Below are positions 45,209-57,341 of a stretch of 64,000 nucleotides of DNA, one piece after another. The notes beneath the pieces were generated by a model. That model was not told the DNA's origin, ran no database searches, and saw nothing but the letters and a program-made list of their open reading frames with translations. A program made the translations under genes and the position numbers. The stretch is from Eucommia ulmoides (lineage: Eukaryota; Streptophyta; Magnoliopsida; Garryales; Eucommiaceae): contig CM028336.1 of NCBI GenBank assembly GCA_016647705.1, forward strand, positions 7,205,380 to 7,269,379. The letters are read 5' to 3'. Within the stretch, counting starts at the first letter, position 1. Each line of letters opens with the position of its first letter.

Positions 45209-48200
45209 ATGATGTCTTCTGCTGCTTACAGTTCGATCTCATCTTTCTCACCAACCTCAATTTCCCGGAAATGGAAACCTTCTAATTCCAAGCAAAGGAT
45301 CTCTTGCTCCGTCGCAGGTCTCTCTCTCTCTCTCTCTCTAGAACTGATGGAAAGAACACAATTGGGTGCAATTCTTAGAACATTTTCGATTTAGGTTTTG
45401 ACCGTACAGATTTCAACAATGCACTTCTGTGTTAGCTTTCTGATAATTATTGCAAGTTTTAACCCTATTTTGATAGATTGATTTTCCATTGACGACTGAT
45501 TCGTTGGTGAAATTCAACCAACAATTTTTTGCTATTTCATTCTTTGAATTCAACCCAAACGCGCCCTTATTTCCTTTTTAAGGAGCATTTTCTTTTTTCT
45601 TAATTTATGAACTCGAATTGGGAACAAATCCCAGAAAACTTGGAACAAAAGCAGAAAAAATGGAATTAAGATGAATATGGTTATGTTCTATTCCCAACTT
45701 TAGAACAAAGTTCAGGGGAAAACTAAGGGCCTGTTTGGTTATCCTTCAATTTGCGAACTGGATCATTTTATTGGTTAATTTATGAGTTATCATGTTTTGG
45801 GTATGAATGTAAAAAAGAAAAATCAAGAACACGCAGAATTAATTTTGCTTTTAGCTTAAATGCTCATTCTTGTGTAATGGGAGCAAAATTTGTTAACCCT
45901 TTGTTATTTAGCCAGCTCAGAACCGGTAAGATGAAATTTAGTTGTTGTTCTGCTTCTGCTTTTTGTTTTTTTTTTCTCAGAAAACTTGGAACAGAAATAT
46001 GAAAAAGGGAAACAAAAGAAAAATCTATATGGGTTCTGATCCCAGTTTCTATTCCAAGTCTTTTGAGAACAGAAACAAAAAAGAAGGAACAGAAACACAA
46101 ACAATTGCGGCTTAAATTTTGCGTCTTACTCTTGGGATTCATTCCGGCAGGGGCAGTTAAGTCGGAAACGAAAATTAGCAATGCAACAGAACCTTTATTG
46201 CTAAGTGCTGTTCGAGGGGAAGAGGTGGAGAGACCCCCCGTTTGGCTTATGAGACAAGCGGGGAGGTACATGAAGGCAGGTTTATGTTACTACTTTTTTT
46301 TTTCTTCTGTTTCTAGAAAACATGGAACGAAAACAGCGATCTGGGAATAGAAAAAAGAGTATGTTTTTGCTCTGTTGCGTCAAATTTGTCATAAAAATGT
46401 GGGAATTCTGAGGCAACATTTGTTTATTGTTTCAGTTCTTATATTTATGTTTATATTCCCCGTGAACCCTCAGCAAAATCTGTTTCACCATTTTTCTGTA
46501 AAGAATTATTTGGAACAAATCAGAAACAATTTTTAACTTCTTCCAGATTTCTGTTTCTGTTCCATGAAAACCCATACTAGAAACCGAAGTTCGAGAACAG
46601 AAAAATTAAGGGTCTGTTTGGTTGTAAAAAATTAAAATACTCAAATTACTAGTTTTATCGTTTCTTGCTCTAGTTTTAAAGGATCTTTTCTTGTTTAATT
46701 GGTGCAAAGTATAATTAAAAATTCAATTAATTTGGAACAATTTTATTGTCTATTCATTGAACTAAATAATATGTAAATTTAATCTAAATCATATGTAAAT
46801 CGAGAGAGATACAAATCAATTCATCCAAAATAAGATAATTCCAAAAATAGGTTAATTTAGACGACCAAACGAGCCCGAAACGAGCGCCAAAAACCGCCAT
46901 TGTTAACTTGATTATTGCCCTTACTGATATGGTTTCATTTTTTTTATCCTATTTCTGATGATAGAGTTATCAAGCCCTCTGCGAGAAGCATCCTTCCTTC
47001 CGCGAGAGATCAGAAAATGTTGATCTTGTAGTCGAAATTTCTCTTCAGCCATGGGAAGTTTTCAAGCCTGACGGGGTAAGGTCTTATTGTGTTTCTGTTT
47101 CTGTTCCCAGAATGAGAACAGAAAATAATTTTTTTTGTTTATGTTCTGAAGTGATGAATTGTTATTATTTTTAGGTTATTTTGTTCTCGGACATTCTTAC
47201 CCCTCTCTCAGGGATGAACATACCTTTCGACATTGTCAAAGGAAAGGGTCCGATCATATTTAATCCTCCAAAAACGGCTTCAGATGTTGATCAAGTACGA
47301 GAGTTTGTTCCTCAAGAGTCGGTTCCTTATGTTGGGGAAGCTTTAACAATCTTGCGTAAAGAGGTTGGTTTTATGACCCTAACCCTATCTCAAAATATGA
47401 GTAGGCACTGTTACGTAACACTTTTTTTGTTTTTTTTTTCAAAAAAATCTCTCTCAGGTAAATAACAAAGCTGCGGTGCTCGGTTTTGTTGGGGCTCCTT
47501 TCACACTGGCATCGTACGTGGTTGAAGGTGGATCTTCAAAGCACTTTTCTAAAATAAAGAGGATGGCTTTCTCGCAACCTGAGGTAACCTTACTCTTAAA
47601 TTCAAAACCCTAAGCGGGGTTTGATTAGTGTTTCTGTTTTTTTTTTTTTCCTTGGAAAACTTGGAACAAAAATATAAAAACGGTGGGAACAGAAAAACGA
47701 AACACAGGGCACCCTTGAAAGTCAATTTTTTTAGATACATGGACCACGAACATAGTTTAGAACATAGACTCATACCGTTACAAATGGATAACGAGGTGAT
47801 ATTATTGTGTGAGAGGAACGATACGGCTTCTTAAGGCCTTGTTGGATTGAGATAAATGGCAAATGAGAAAAAAGAAGGATATGGTTGCTCCCGGTTTCTC
47901 TTGTTTGCTAAATCTAACGAGGAGATAAGAGAAGAGAAGGGAAAATGAAGGGAAACGAGTATATAATAGATTTGGATATTTTTCAACCGTTTATATCCTA
48001 TGAGAAGAAGAAGAACTAAAATTTAAAAGATACCTAAATCTTATTTCTCTAATATATATTAACAAATAGGGAATTTCACAGGTGGTTTAATTCACTCATG
48101 TTATAAATAGACACACGACAAGGTTATAAATATGGGTAGCGAATAATTATGATTAATTATAATAAAATACAGAATTATAAATGAGAAGCTATTCCCCCAA

Positions 48201-49899
48201 CGTGAAAACCTCTTGCGGCCTCTTATGTTAAAAGCCAAACTAATTTTTTTTTGCATTTCCCGTTTTCTAATTTAATTTTTAACTTCCTATTCTTTTGCGA
48301 ATAGAAAACCGTCAGCACGATGATTAAGTATAATTATGTTTAGTGATTATTTTCTAATTGTAAATAAATTTTTAAGGATAAAAATGGAGCTTATTTTATC
48401 TTTATTGGTCAGGTTAGTTTTGCCATATAAAATTGTTACTAAATAAATCTGTGTAACAAGATAGGACGGGTATAAGAGGTTTGCATATTTTTTAGCCATC
48501 TAAATCTAGTGAGAGAAAGAACGACTGAGATTAAAAGATATTTAAATCTTATGTTTTTTATATGAATATATTAAGAAAAGGTTAATTATACTTTGCTCCC
48601 TTGTAGTTTGACCGAATTGTATTTTACAATCCTGTGGCAGTCATCACCTGCCCCTATGGTTCAGATAAAAGTGTAACAGTTATATTTTTTGTTAAAGTTA
48701 ACGATAAAACCTCAAAAAGTCAAAATTAATAAATTATTTAATGTTAATTTATATTTATATCCCCTGTGGTAGTCATCACCTACCCTTATGGTTTGGACAA
48801 AAGTGTAACAGTTACATTTTTCGTTAAAGTGAACAGTCAAATCTCAAAAAGTTAAAATTAATAAATTATTTAATATTAATTTATATTTATATCCCCGGAT
48901 CGGGTCGGGTAATATTCATTTAACTTTTTTTCCCTTTTGCTTTATTTCTCGGGTTAGGTCGGGTATAAAGGTAAGTTTTTTATTTTATGCAATTTTATTA
49001 AATATTTAGCAGTTGCATTTAAGTCTGAACTACATGGGGATAAGTGATGACGAAAATAATACAGAGGTGTAAAGTTCAATTCGTTCAAATTACAGGGAGC
49101 AAAATGTAATTAACCCATTAATAAATAGGCAATTACACAAGTGGTCTAATTCACGCCTACTAATTAAAATGTTATAAATATGCATACTAATTAATAATTA
49201 TAATTAATTTTAAAGATATAGATTTAAAAAGGAAAAACCCCTCCCCTAACTTGAAAACCCATTCGCTGTTTGGTTGAAATCCAAATTAATTATTTTTCAT
49301 TTTTTTTAATTTAATTTTTAACTTTCTACTTTATGCTAATAGAAACACGGCCAACATAATGATTATGCACAATTATGTTTTAGTGATTATTTTTTTGATT
49401 GTAAATAAATTTTTATGGAAAAAAATACAGCTTATTTTATCCTTATTTGACAAATTAGTTTTGTCATTTTAAATAGTAATTAAATATATCTATATAATAA
49501 GATAGGACGGGTATAAGAGGTTTGAATATTTTTCAATTGTCCAATGTTCTATGGTTATATAGGTTTTTAGTCTTGATTAAACATATGTGGCCTTATCAAA
49601 ATATATATCATTTAATCAATTAAGTGTACTTCTCTTGAATATAGATCTTTATAATGGTTTTGACTCTTTGTTCCCCTAAATTTTGATCAAAATCTCACTC
49701 TGATCCCCATGATTCATTTTAAACATTTAACACCTCAAAGTTTCTTAATCATCCCGCTACAATCTAAGTCATTAACCCCATGACAATTATGAATAGAAAA
49801 TAGTCATCTACTATGCACACAACTATTTTTAAGAGGTTTTATGTGCAATTACATCATCTTCCTTCCCTTACATTCTCCTTACCATTGAAATAATTGGAA

Positions 49900-49953
<54 letters not shown>

Positions 49954-51123
49954 TGAATATTTGTAAGGGGGAAAGGAAGATTTTGAAAATATCCATAAAA
50001 TCCCATTAAAAATAGTTGAGTGCACAACAATTGACTGCTTGTCTTCTAAATTGTAATGGAGTTTTTGATTTGGACTGAAGTGGGGTGATTATAGAATTTC
50101 AGGGTGTCGTGTTACAATTGCAATTATGGGGACCAAAGTGAAATAATGGTAAAACTTCAGGGGTGAAAAATGTCAAAACCCTTTTTGTTTATTTGGAAGG
50201 ATTATTCTGTTTGAATTTCTACCAAAAAATCTCGATTTACTAAGAAGTGACGTGAGCATTTTTTTGTATGGTACATATTTCAACTTAATTTTATGGTTCA
50301 TAGTGATTATGCTGTGTTTTATAATTTAATCAATTTAAAATAATATCTTCAGGCACGGGTACACGCTAGTAGTAATATAAAAACATGAGTTCTCCAAACA
50401 CAATATATTTATACTTCTTTCTTTTCTCTTAGCCAAGATTCTCTTTGTTGAATCCCACATCGCTTGTGTTCCTTGATCCTAAATTCTCTTTGTGACATCC
50501 CCAACCAAAAAAAAAAAAAATATTGAAATTCTTAGGAAAAATGAATTAGAATCTTTAAAATTTTATATAAATCTTAGGGTTTAAGGTTTAATATTTTGGT
50601 GCTATAGGTCCTCCACCCGCTACTCGAGAAATTTGCCGCCTCAATGGCAAAGTACATCCAATACCAAGCCGATAATGGAGCCCAAGCCGTTCAAATATTC
50701 GATTCGTGGGCCACGGAGCTAAGCCCGGTGGACTTTGAACAATTCAGCCTACAATACCTTAAACAGATCGTCGATACCGTGAAGAAAACACACCCGGAAT
50801 TGCCCCTGATCCTCTACGCCAGCGGCTCAGGGGGCTTACTGGAGAGACTACCCCTGACAGGCGTCGATGTGGTGAGCTTGGATTGGACAGTGGATATGGC
50901 AGAAGGGAGGAAAAGACTGGGGGCCGATGTGGCGGTCCAGGGTAATGTGGACCCCGGGGTTCTATTCGGGTCGAGGGAGTTTATTACGGGTCGGATCGAG
51001 GATACGGTGAGGAAGGCTGGGAGGAGGAAACATATATTGAATCTTGGGCATGGGATTGTGGTGGGAACTCCTGAGGAAAATGTAGCTCATTTTTTTGAGG
51101 TTGCTAAAGGGATCAGATACTGA
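45209..51123 (+). CDS. UROD: uroporphyrinogen decarboxylase, plastid type
   Basis: The enzyme removes four carboxyl groups from uroporphyrinogen III to give coproporphyrinogen III, a shared step of heme and chlorophyll synthesis in the plastid. Exons: 45209-45317, 46151-46275, 46965-47075, 47175-47363, 47458-47583, 50608-51123; total 1176 nt, 391 aa, near the ~394 of the Arabidopsis HEME proteins. The first ~37 residues are serine-rich and basic, as in a transit peptide. Family signatures are present: [13 protein letters not shown] (65-77), FSDILTP with the catalytic-site Asp at 121, [12 protein letters not shown] (187-198), and LGHG with His 368. A second ATG follows the first directly. Intron 2 must use a GC donor (AAG|GCAGGT) to keep the frame and restore the family's RYMKSYQ order. 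The 3 kb intron 5 is full of repeats. No coding lesion is seen. Confidence 0.96.
47955..49550 (+). repeat. tandem duplication of about 505 bp in UROD intron 5
   Basis: The first copy lies at about 47960-48500. The second runs about 48480-49550 but is split by a 538 bp MITE. Shared blocks include GTTATAAATA, GAAAACC, a TTTAATTTTTAACTT.CTA block, TAATTATGTTTTAGTGATTAT, GTAAATAAATTTTTA and ATAGGACGGGTATAAGAGG (48462 and 49502; spacing 1040 bp, close to 503 + 538). The second copy thus provides a filled site and the first an empty site for the MITE. Confidence 0.82.
48579..49116. mobile_element. 538 bp Mutator-type MITE in UROD intron 5
   Basis: Inverted ends: AGGTTAATTATACTTTGCTC on the left; the right end complements to GGGTTAATTACATTTTGCTC. 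The TIR similarity runs about 40 bp, to ACCGAATTG/AACGAATTG. The flanking 9-mers are ATTAAGAAA and ATTAATAAA. The paralogous unfilled site in the other half of the duplication (near 48055-48066) reads ATTAACAAA once. The same family occurs at 52791 and 57611. Confidence 0.82.
49656..50181. mobile_element. MITE-like inverted-repeat element in UROD intron 5
   Basis: A relative of the KUP2 intron element at 33644-34451: GGTTTTGACTCTTTGTTCCCC on the left, a right end of GGGGTGAAAAATGTCAAAACC, and shared inner text (CTCACTCTGATCCCCATGAT; AACACCTCAAAGTTTCTTAATCAT). It contains a single diverged version of the 94 bp unit (near 50005-50085). A TA/TG microsatellite lies at about 49902-49946. Confidence 0.6.
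50345..50369 (+). mobile_element. degenerate Helitron-like 3' end in UROD intron 5
   Basis: TTCAGGCACGGGTACACGCTAG followed by T resembles a Helitron end, with the GGCACGG stem arm as at 4040 and 37403, but the partner arm is lost. No 5' end was located. It probably marks an old Helitron within the intron. Confidence 0.3.
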
Positions 51124-51949
51124 TAATTTTTTTTTTTATTTTTTTTACTTGATTTTCATGATTTTTTTTTTTTGGGTAGAACAGTTTTAATTATGATATC
51201 TTTTGATTCTTTTCTTGGGTTAATTTTTTTTTTTTGGGTTCCTTCTGCTGTGTATTTTTTCTTATATGTTCCCGGAATGTTTGGAACTGAAATATAAAAA
51301 CAGAAACAGGAAGGGGTCAATCTGAACTTGTTTTAGTTAAGTCCCTCTAGTTTAAATTGTCTCAATTAAGTGCTTATACTTACTCAAGTACTTCATTAGG
51401 CTTTCTGGTTTTCTCAACAAGGGCTTAATTGCGATGTTTTAAAGTAAATGGGCTAAAATAAAAGCAAGTGTCAAAATATAAGGGCTTGTATAGTAGTTTG
51501 ACCACAAAAAGAACTTTTAATACTGATCCCAGAAATTTAAGCTAAATATTTTTGGTTTCATTATAGTTTGACTCCATGTGCTTATCTAAAAGATTTGCAA
51601 CATAACTCGGAAGACGTTTCAAATACCACATATGGGTTACTGGGCGTGCGAGTTTGATGTACCTTGTTTGATACCTTCGTATTTGAGAATCAACAAACTC
51701 GACTCAGCATTATTCACAAAATTTTGGGTCTTCTTTTTCATCTCGGATTACTTGAGAATTTCAACGAGCACAAATTCCACTTTTTATAGGACCAAAAATT
51801 ATTTTACAAAACAAATTCACCCTTTTCCAGTTTATTGGTTTTGTAATGAAAAGTATATGGGTTTGTCACCTCTACAACTATCTTTTCATTAGGCAGGATT
51901 TTATGAGCCCAAGCACCTATTTGTTGAGGATCAAAATTAATGTGAAACT
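51124..51949 (+). other. UROD 3' flank, no further gene
   Basis: T-rich sequence right after the stop probably holds the 3' untranslated region. A copy of the GTTTCTGTTCC-type palindrome lies at about 51240-51310. The frame at 51632-51892 has no recognisable domain and I do not accept it as a gene. Confidence 0.5.
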
Positions 51950-52560
51950 AGTGGTTCATTCAGTATTAATAGAATCATGAGTTATATTTGAACTAGTAAT
52001 GCGATTCAATATTAGTGAATATTCAATACCAGTGACTGTTCTCTACTGGTGAATAGTATTAGTGAATATTCAATACTAGTAAATGTTCACAATTGGTGAA
52101 CATTTACCACACGATATTACGATACAGTGATTTTTTTATATCATCGAAAATAATTGTCAACATTCATGACCAATAATAACAATAGCCCTAAATTACGACG
52201 AGTGATAGCACAAAACAAATGATTATAATCTATATTGCGATGAATAGAAACCATTCAACTTCGCAAGTGATCGTTCACTATTTTTTTAATGTAACAATTA
52301 CAAATATCTCAAAGTTAATGCAAACGAATGTAAGATACTGTGAGCAAATCAACCGAGTAGTATAATATGGTGAACAAAAAAATAAGTTCACCCGCATTTA
52401 CAATTTGAATCACTTACAGCGATATAATAAATTGCGGATGAATGTACAGTGATTTGTGTTAAAAATCTCGCTAATTTTTGAAAAAATAAAAAAAAGATTC
52501 TATAGTGAACATTCACTATTTAATTTTTCTTTGAACATAAAAAACTTAATATGAATATCA
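51950..52560. repeat. irregular repeats rich in GTGAA/TTCAC palindromes
   Basis: Motifs such as TCAATA(C/T)(C/T)AGTGA, ATTAGTGAATATTCAATAC and TGTTCACAATTGGTGAACA recur from 51960 to 52110, with more distant GAACATTCACTATTT copies to 52530. The structure resembles the array at 5400-6180, although I cannot show common descent. Confidence 0.4.
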
Positions 52561-52790
52561 AATTAAAGAAACTGAAATGTAGATTAAAATGATATTATTT
52601 TCAGAAATTTAATCTATTGTTAACGTTTATCAATTGTGTTTTTTTTTTAGTGTTCATTTCAATGTTTGATCATTTATTTAGGAAGTGACGGTTGATAGTT
52701 TTTACTGAAGTTATAAATTAACTTTATAAATAGCGTATTTTATATATGAATTTGAATTCTATGGTGGATAATAGATGACAATATATTCAT

Positions 52791-53021
52791 GGGTTAATAT
52801 CACTTTATCTCCATGTGGTTTGGACAATATGTATTTTATCCCCAGTAATTTAAAAATCGCTATTTACCCTCCTGTAGTCAGATATTTGTTGCACTTACCT
52901 CCTATATCAGGGGAGTAAGTGGTTTGAAAATCTAACCACAAGGGGAGTAAGTGGCGATTTTCAAACCACATGGGAATAAGTGCAAATCGGTCAAACCACG
53001 GGAGTAAAGTTTAATTAACCC
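52791..53021. mobile_element. 231 bp Mutator-type MITE with perfect 9 bp target duplication
   Basis: Inverted ends: GGGTTAATATCACTTTATCT on the left; the right end complements to GGGTTAATTAAACTTTACTC. Both continue into TGTGGTTTG/CGTGGTTTGACC. The flanks are identical 9 bp repeats TATATTCAT at 52782-52790 and 53022-53030. It is the best-preserved copy of the family also seen at 48579-49116 and 57611-57948. Confidence 0.92.
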
Positions 53022-55929
53022 TATATTCATTCCGAGCTGCTGAAATAATTATTTATTAGCAAGTATATAGCATCACCAACTGCTGTATTGCACTATCCAT
53101 AATTCCTCATATATATAATTATATATTATATGTAAAGATTTGCGAAAAGGAAAACTACAAATAAGGAAAGGAGAATAAGACCAACAATGGAAGCACTAGT
53201 CGTAGTATCGATTAAAAGAAGGAATTAACTTCATTTGTATATTGGCCCTTTATTACACTTTAATCCTTCTATTTTCATTTATGTCTATTTTATCCCCAAT
53301 TAACTTTTGGGTATTTTATATTGGGCCCAATGCTCATTACTAATTCATTTTTATACCTATGTAGCTATTTAAGTTTAGAAAAAACCTAATTGTCATAAGG
53401 TAATTGTTTGATGTACAGTAACAACATCCTTATTCATTATATTGTTATTGACATTGTTGCTGTACAACAACATTTGCATTCCCGATTCATTATGTTGCTA
53501 TTAACATTGTTACTGGATAATAACATTTACATCCCTCCATTTATTATGTTGTTGTTGATGTAGCGAGAGAATATGTATTTGAATTTATATTAAATAATAA
53601 ATATATATGTGGTGTTTTCTCAATATGGACTTATAAGTAGTGACCCATTTTAATTTTAATGGTAAAAGTGAAATTTTCTCTAATTTTCTTTAACTTTTTA
53701 ATTCAGCACTTTACCCCTCTGGACTTCCTACCAGAGTCTGGTAGGAAATTAATTTCCTTTACAAAAAAGAAAATGAGTAAAAATTAAAATAATGAAATGT
53801 TGAAAATATGAAGAATTAAGAGAACAAAAATTAGGGTTTAACATGACATATTAGTTTTGAATTTTAGTAAAAAAAAAAATGTAAATAATAAAATGTTGAA
53901 ATTTCAAAAAGTTAAGAGTGAAAAATAGAAAGGAACAAAAGTAGGGGGGGGGGTCAACACTTAATTTCCCTCAAAAGAAATACTTCATGGAAAAACAGAA
54001 GCAGTATATATCTAAGTTTGAAGGTACCCACTGGCTCGACAAGATGTCGGCCACATTTATTTTTTATTGATGCATTTTGATGTGGGTGGGTGCAAAACAT
54101 TAACTACCAATCCTCAAAAAATTCCTATGTCAAAATTTCTAAAAGTTTTCAACAATATTTAATAATTTATTTAAAATATGTGAAATTAATATTAAAGACA
54201 AATTAAATATTGATCGATGAAACCAAAATCTAGTTCGTCAGGAATGGTAAATACAGAATGGATAATCTTCGTAATTTTAGTTCTTACAAAACAATACACC
54301 GCAGATGTGTTTGTCGGTGTTACACTTCTAATGTGAGAATCAATAAGATATTTTTTTGTGATAATTTGATAGAGTACAGACTAGGAGAAGTGTGTGGAGT
54401 TGGCTAGACCTCTCCAATAGAATTTATAGGGATTAGAAGACTTGTTTGACTAGTCTTTTGTGAATCATGATTTGTTCTCATTAATATTGGGGATATAGAA
54501 TAATGGACAATTATTTTTGGACTCATAACGATTCTTTCCTAAATGGGGTGAGTCGTTGAGATGGAATGGTGGAGACCAAGCGTGCCATGAGTTTGATGAC
54601 CACGTTCAGGGTAATGCAGTCGATGTCTCTAACTTGTTCTCCTGAGTTGGGATGATGGATCTCGGAAATAGTAGTGATCTATGTCGTCGCTTGATGTGGT
54701 CTCGGGTGAAGCTTCCCGAGCACCAATCTTTGTGCCCTGGCTCACTTTCACGATTCACCATTGACGGTGTATGTTCGGTACTATGCATAGGGCACATGGC
54801 TAGTGATAAGTGACACGTGGTAGGGGCTCTAGTCATCTCAAATTTCACCTCATCATTATTATATATTTTCTTTACATATTTGTAATTTCAAATTTCAAGT
54901 AATTTAATTTAATTTTTATATATATTTATACACACAAATTCTTTCATTTTTCACTATTACAAGACACCTAAAAGAAACGTGAAGAAAAATACACATTTTC
55001 TTAAGTACTTTTTTATTGTCTCCAATTTAAGAAGAAATAGAGTAAAAATGAGGAACAATTATTTTATTTTATTTTTTAAAAAAGATATTACAATTACAAT
55101 CATATTTTTTTAATTTATTTTTATAATATATAATATTAAAATAATAAATCAAACATAAAATTTTACATAAGCGATTCAAGAAAAATTAACTTTTCCATCA
55201 CATAAAAATATATTTTTTTTTCCCTTTCCTTCACTTTTTTATCGTTCCAATCAAATGTGTCCCAGAAGTCCTTTGGGCATAGGGTAGAGTGTGCCAACAA
55301 AGTGGGGGTACCCTACCTCTTAAATGATTGGATAGTAACTTGACACCCAATTTATGCCCTAATGTTCAGGTATATAGCTTTTTTGGTGTAAGAATCCTAA
55401 TTCACATTTTTCTTTTAGAAAATAAAACTATTCCTTATAATTTTATTTTTATTGTAAAAAAAATATTTACGTGTCAAGTTTACGTGGTTAAAGAGTTATT
55501 TTTATTCAGTAAAAATCAACGTTAAGTTTATTAGTTTGTTTATGATAAAATTAATCTTATAGGGCCAAATCAAATTAAAAAAGAAAAAGTATTAGCTGAT
55601 TTTTTGTGAATTTTTATGGGTTTTTTTTATTATTATTTATATATATCGAACCTAACCTAATCTCATTTCCCTAACCACTTTTGAGTTGAAAATGAAGGGT
55701 AACTAATTGGATGGGTGATACAAATTAATTGGTGGCTTTTGACAAATTAATTGGTGACTTTTTACCAAAAAGTGAGTGCATAAATATATATATATATATT
55801 GGGGGGGAGAAGAAAGTGGAGTAACCTCACATGGTACATGTCAAGCATTTGAGAGTTAATGGTGAATGGTCCTTCCCTCACTTGTGCCATAACTGTGACA
55901 GATTTTTTTGTTTATAGTGTATCTGGAAC
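53022..55929. other. gene-free region with a short tandem repeat and a GC-richer island
   Basis: About three copies of a ~70 bp repeat (CATTATATTGTTATTGACATTGTT-like; 53413-53560) are present. A small hairpin, CTTCCTACCAGAGTCTGGTAGGAA, lies near 53724-53749. The GC-richer block 54340-54860 opens an 80-codon minus frame (54606-54848) without a known domain and may be a decayed LTR. The rest is AT-rich, with no gene seen. Confidence 0.5.
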
Positions 55930-56130
55930 AGTTTACTGGAACAGTTTACGCACACGTTGACTGATCACTTTTTCAGATAATTTTAGTGATAATTCTTTCA
56001 CGTCGACTTAATGCATTCATAATTAAATTCAAGATTTAATTTTTGAAGTGCTCTCCATGAGAATCGAACCTTGACTGACAAGAAAAATGAATACTTCCCA
56101 TTACCAACCGGACTAACACCGCTGAGGTTC
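55930..56130 (-). mobile_element. tRNA-derived SINE, copy 1
   Basis: On the minus strand the 5' part carries a box A-like GTTAGTCCGGTTGGTAA (about 56121-56105) and a box B-like GGTTCGATTCTC (about 56072-56061), at normal tRNA spacing. The downstream body is shared with copy 2 (AAATTAAATCTTGAATTTAATT against AAATCAAATTTTGTATTTAATT). The ends and target duplication are not resolved. Confidence 0.7.
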
Positions 56131-56839
56131 TTATAAAAAAGTATCGAAAAGTTATACTAAAATTAATTTGCCAATAAATTTAATTAGTTATACAAAAAAA
56201 TTTATATAATATTTTTTTAAATTATAAATTTTGATTATTATTTGACCAATTAAATCACTTATAGACAATTTTGTGAGTCTAGCATTAAGTGTGTGTGAGA
56301 GAGATATTTTGGATTTTTAGGTGTTTTCACATTGGGTCCCTTGATACAATTTACAAACGTTAAGGTGCAACGTGAAACATTTTAAACATCATGGAGAAAA
56401 GTACAAACAAATGTAAATTTAAAGGTACAAAGTGTCATTCCACATCTTTCATAACGAAACACTATTTCAACCCCTAAAGTTTACCTTGTATCACAATTTA
56501 CACCCTCTTGTTTTCATTGAGGCACATTGCATTACAAATTTATGTCAATTTAGTCCAATTGAGAATTTCCATTCAATTCCCGGTCGGATTTTCAGTATTT
56601 TCATTCAATTTTGTCAGGAATCTTGTGTAAAATTTAATTTGACATCGATAGATACCTAAAGTTAAACTTCAATAATAAACATTTTCAATCAATTTTGTTG
56701 GGAATCATGTGGAAATTTAATCACATTGACAGATACGTAAAGTTAAACTGCAATAATACACAATTATATATATTTATTTATTTTGTGTGTGTTGGTACAA
56801 TTATAGATTCTTTTCTTTTTTCATTTTTTGTTTTACGAT

Positions 56840-57045
56840 AAGGTGTGTTCAGGCCAATTTACACGTACTCAGACTAGTCGTCTCAATTGGTAATCTTAAG
56901 GACACACTCCCCCACATCGATCTCGTGCATTTAGAATTAAATACAAAATTTGATTTCTAGAGTCCTGTTTAGAATAGTCAAACCCTGATTGACAAAGAAA
57001 TGAACATTTTCTTTTACCAACTGAACTAACACCTCTTGGATATCA
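56840..57045 (-). mobile_element. tRNA-derived SINE, copy 2
   Basis: On the minus strand: box A-like GTTAGTTCAGTTGGTAA (about 57034-57018), a decayed box B GGGTTTGACTATTC, a body homologous to copy 1, and an A-rich tail (AAAACAAAAAATGAAAAAAG, about 56835-56816) as expected of a retroposed SINE. Same orientation as copy 1, about 910 bp away. Confidence 0.68.
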
Positions 57046-57341
57046 TACTCTTTTTGACAATACAAAATTAGGCTATTTTTAGTCAAATTTATCACCGACA
57101 GATGCTCAATTAGACTTAATTACAACAAATCAATGACTTTTAAGGTGTAATTCCACCAATAAAATGGAAATAAATAAATAAAATTTTCCTCCTCATCCTC
57201 TAGGAGGTAGGAAAACAACAAGCAACTTGTACTTGGCATTTCACATCATCTTTCACTAACAAAAAGAAAGGAAGCAAAAGACACAAGGGAGGAGCTTTGT
57301 GTTGCTTTCTAACATAGAATGTAAAACTTACAAAAGGAACG

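Noticed and set aside
45161..45394. Longer UROD N-terminus beginning upstream of 45209
   Set aside because: The open frame before 45209 lacks an ATG; the upstream ATG at 45172 is in another frame and stops at 45207.
46276..46281. GT donor at AAGGCAG|GTTT for UROD intron 2
   Set aside because: Joined to the AG sites near 46964-46966 it shifts the frame and destroys the conserved region after RYMK.
54606..54848. 80-codon minus-strand ORF
   Set aside because: No domain and no supporting exon structure; it lies in an unassigned GC-richer block.
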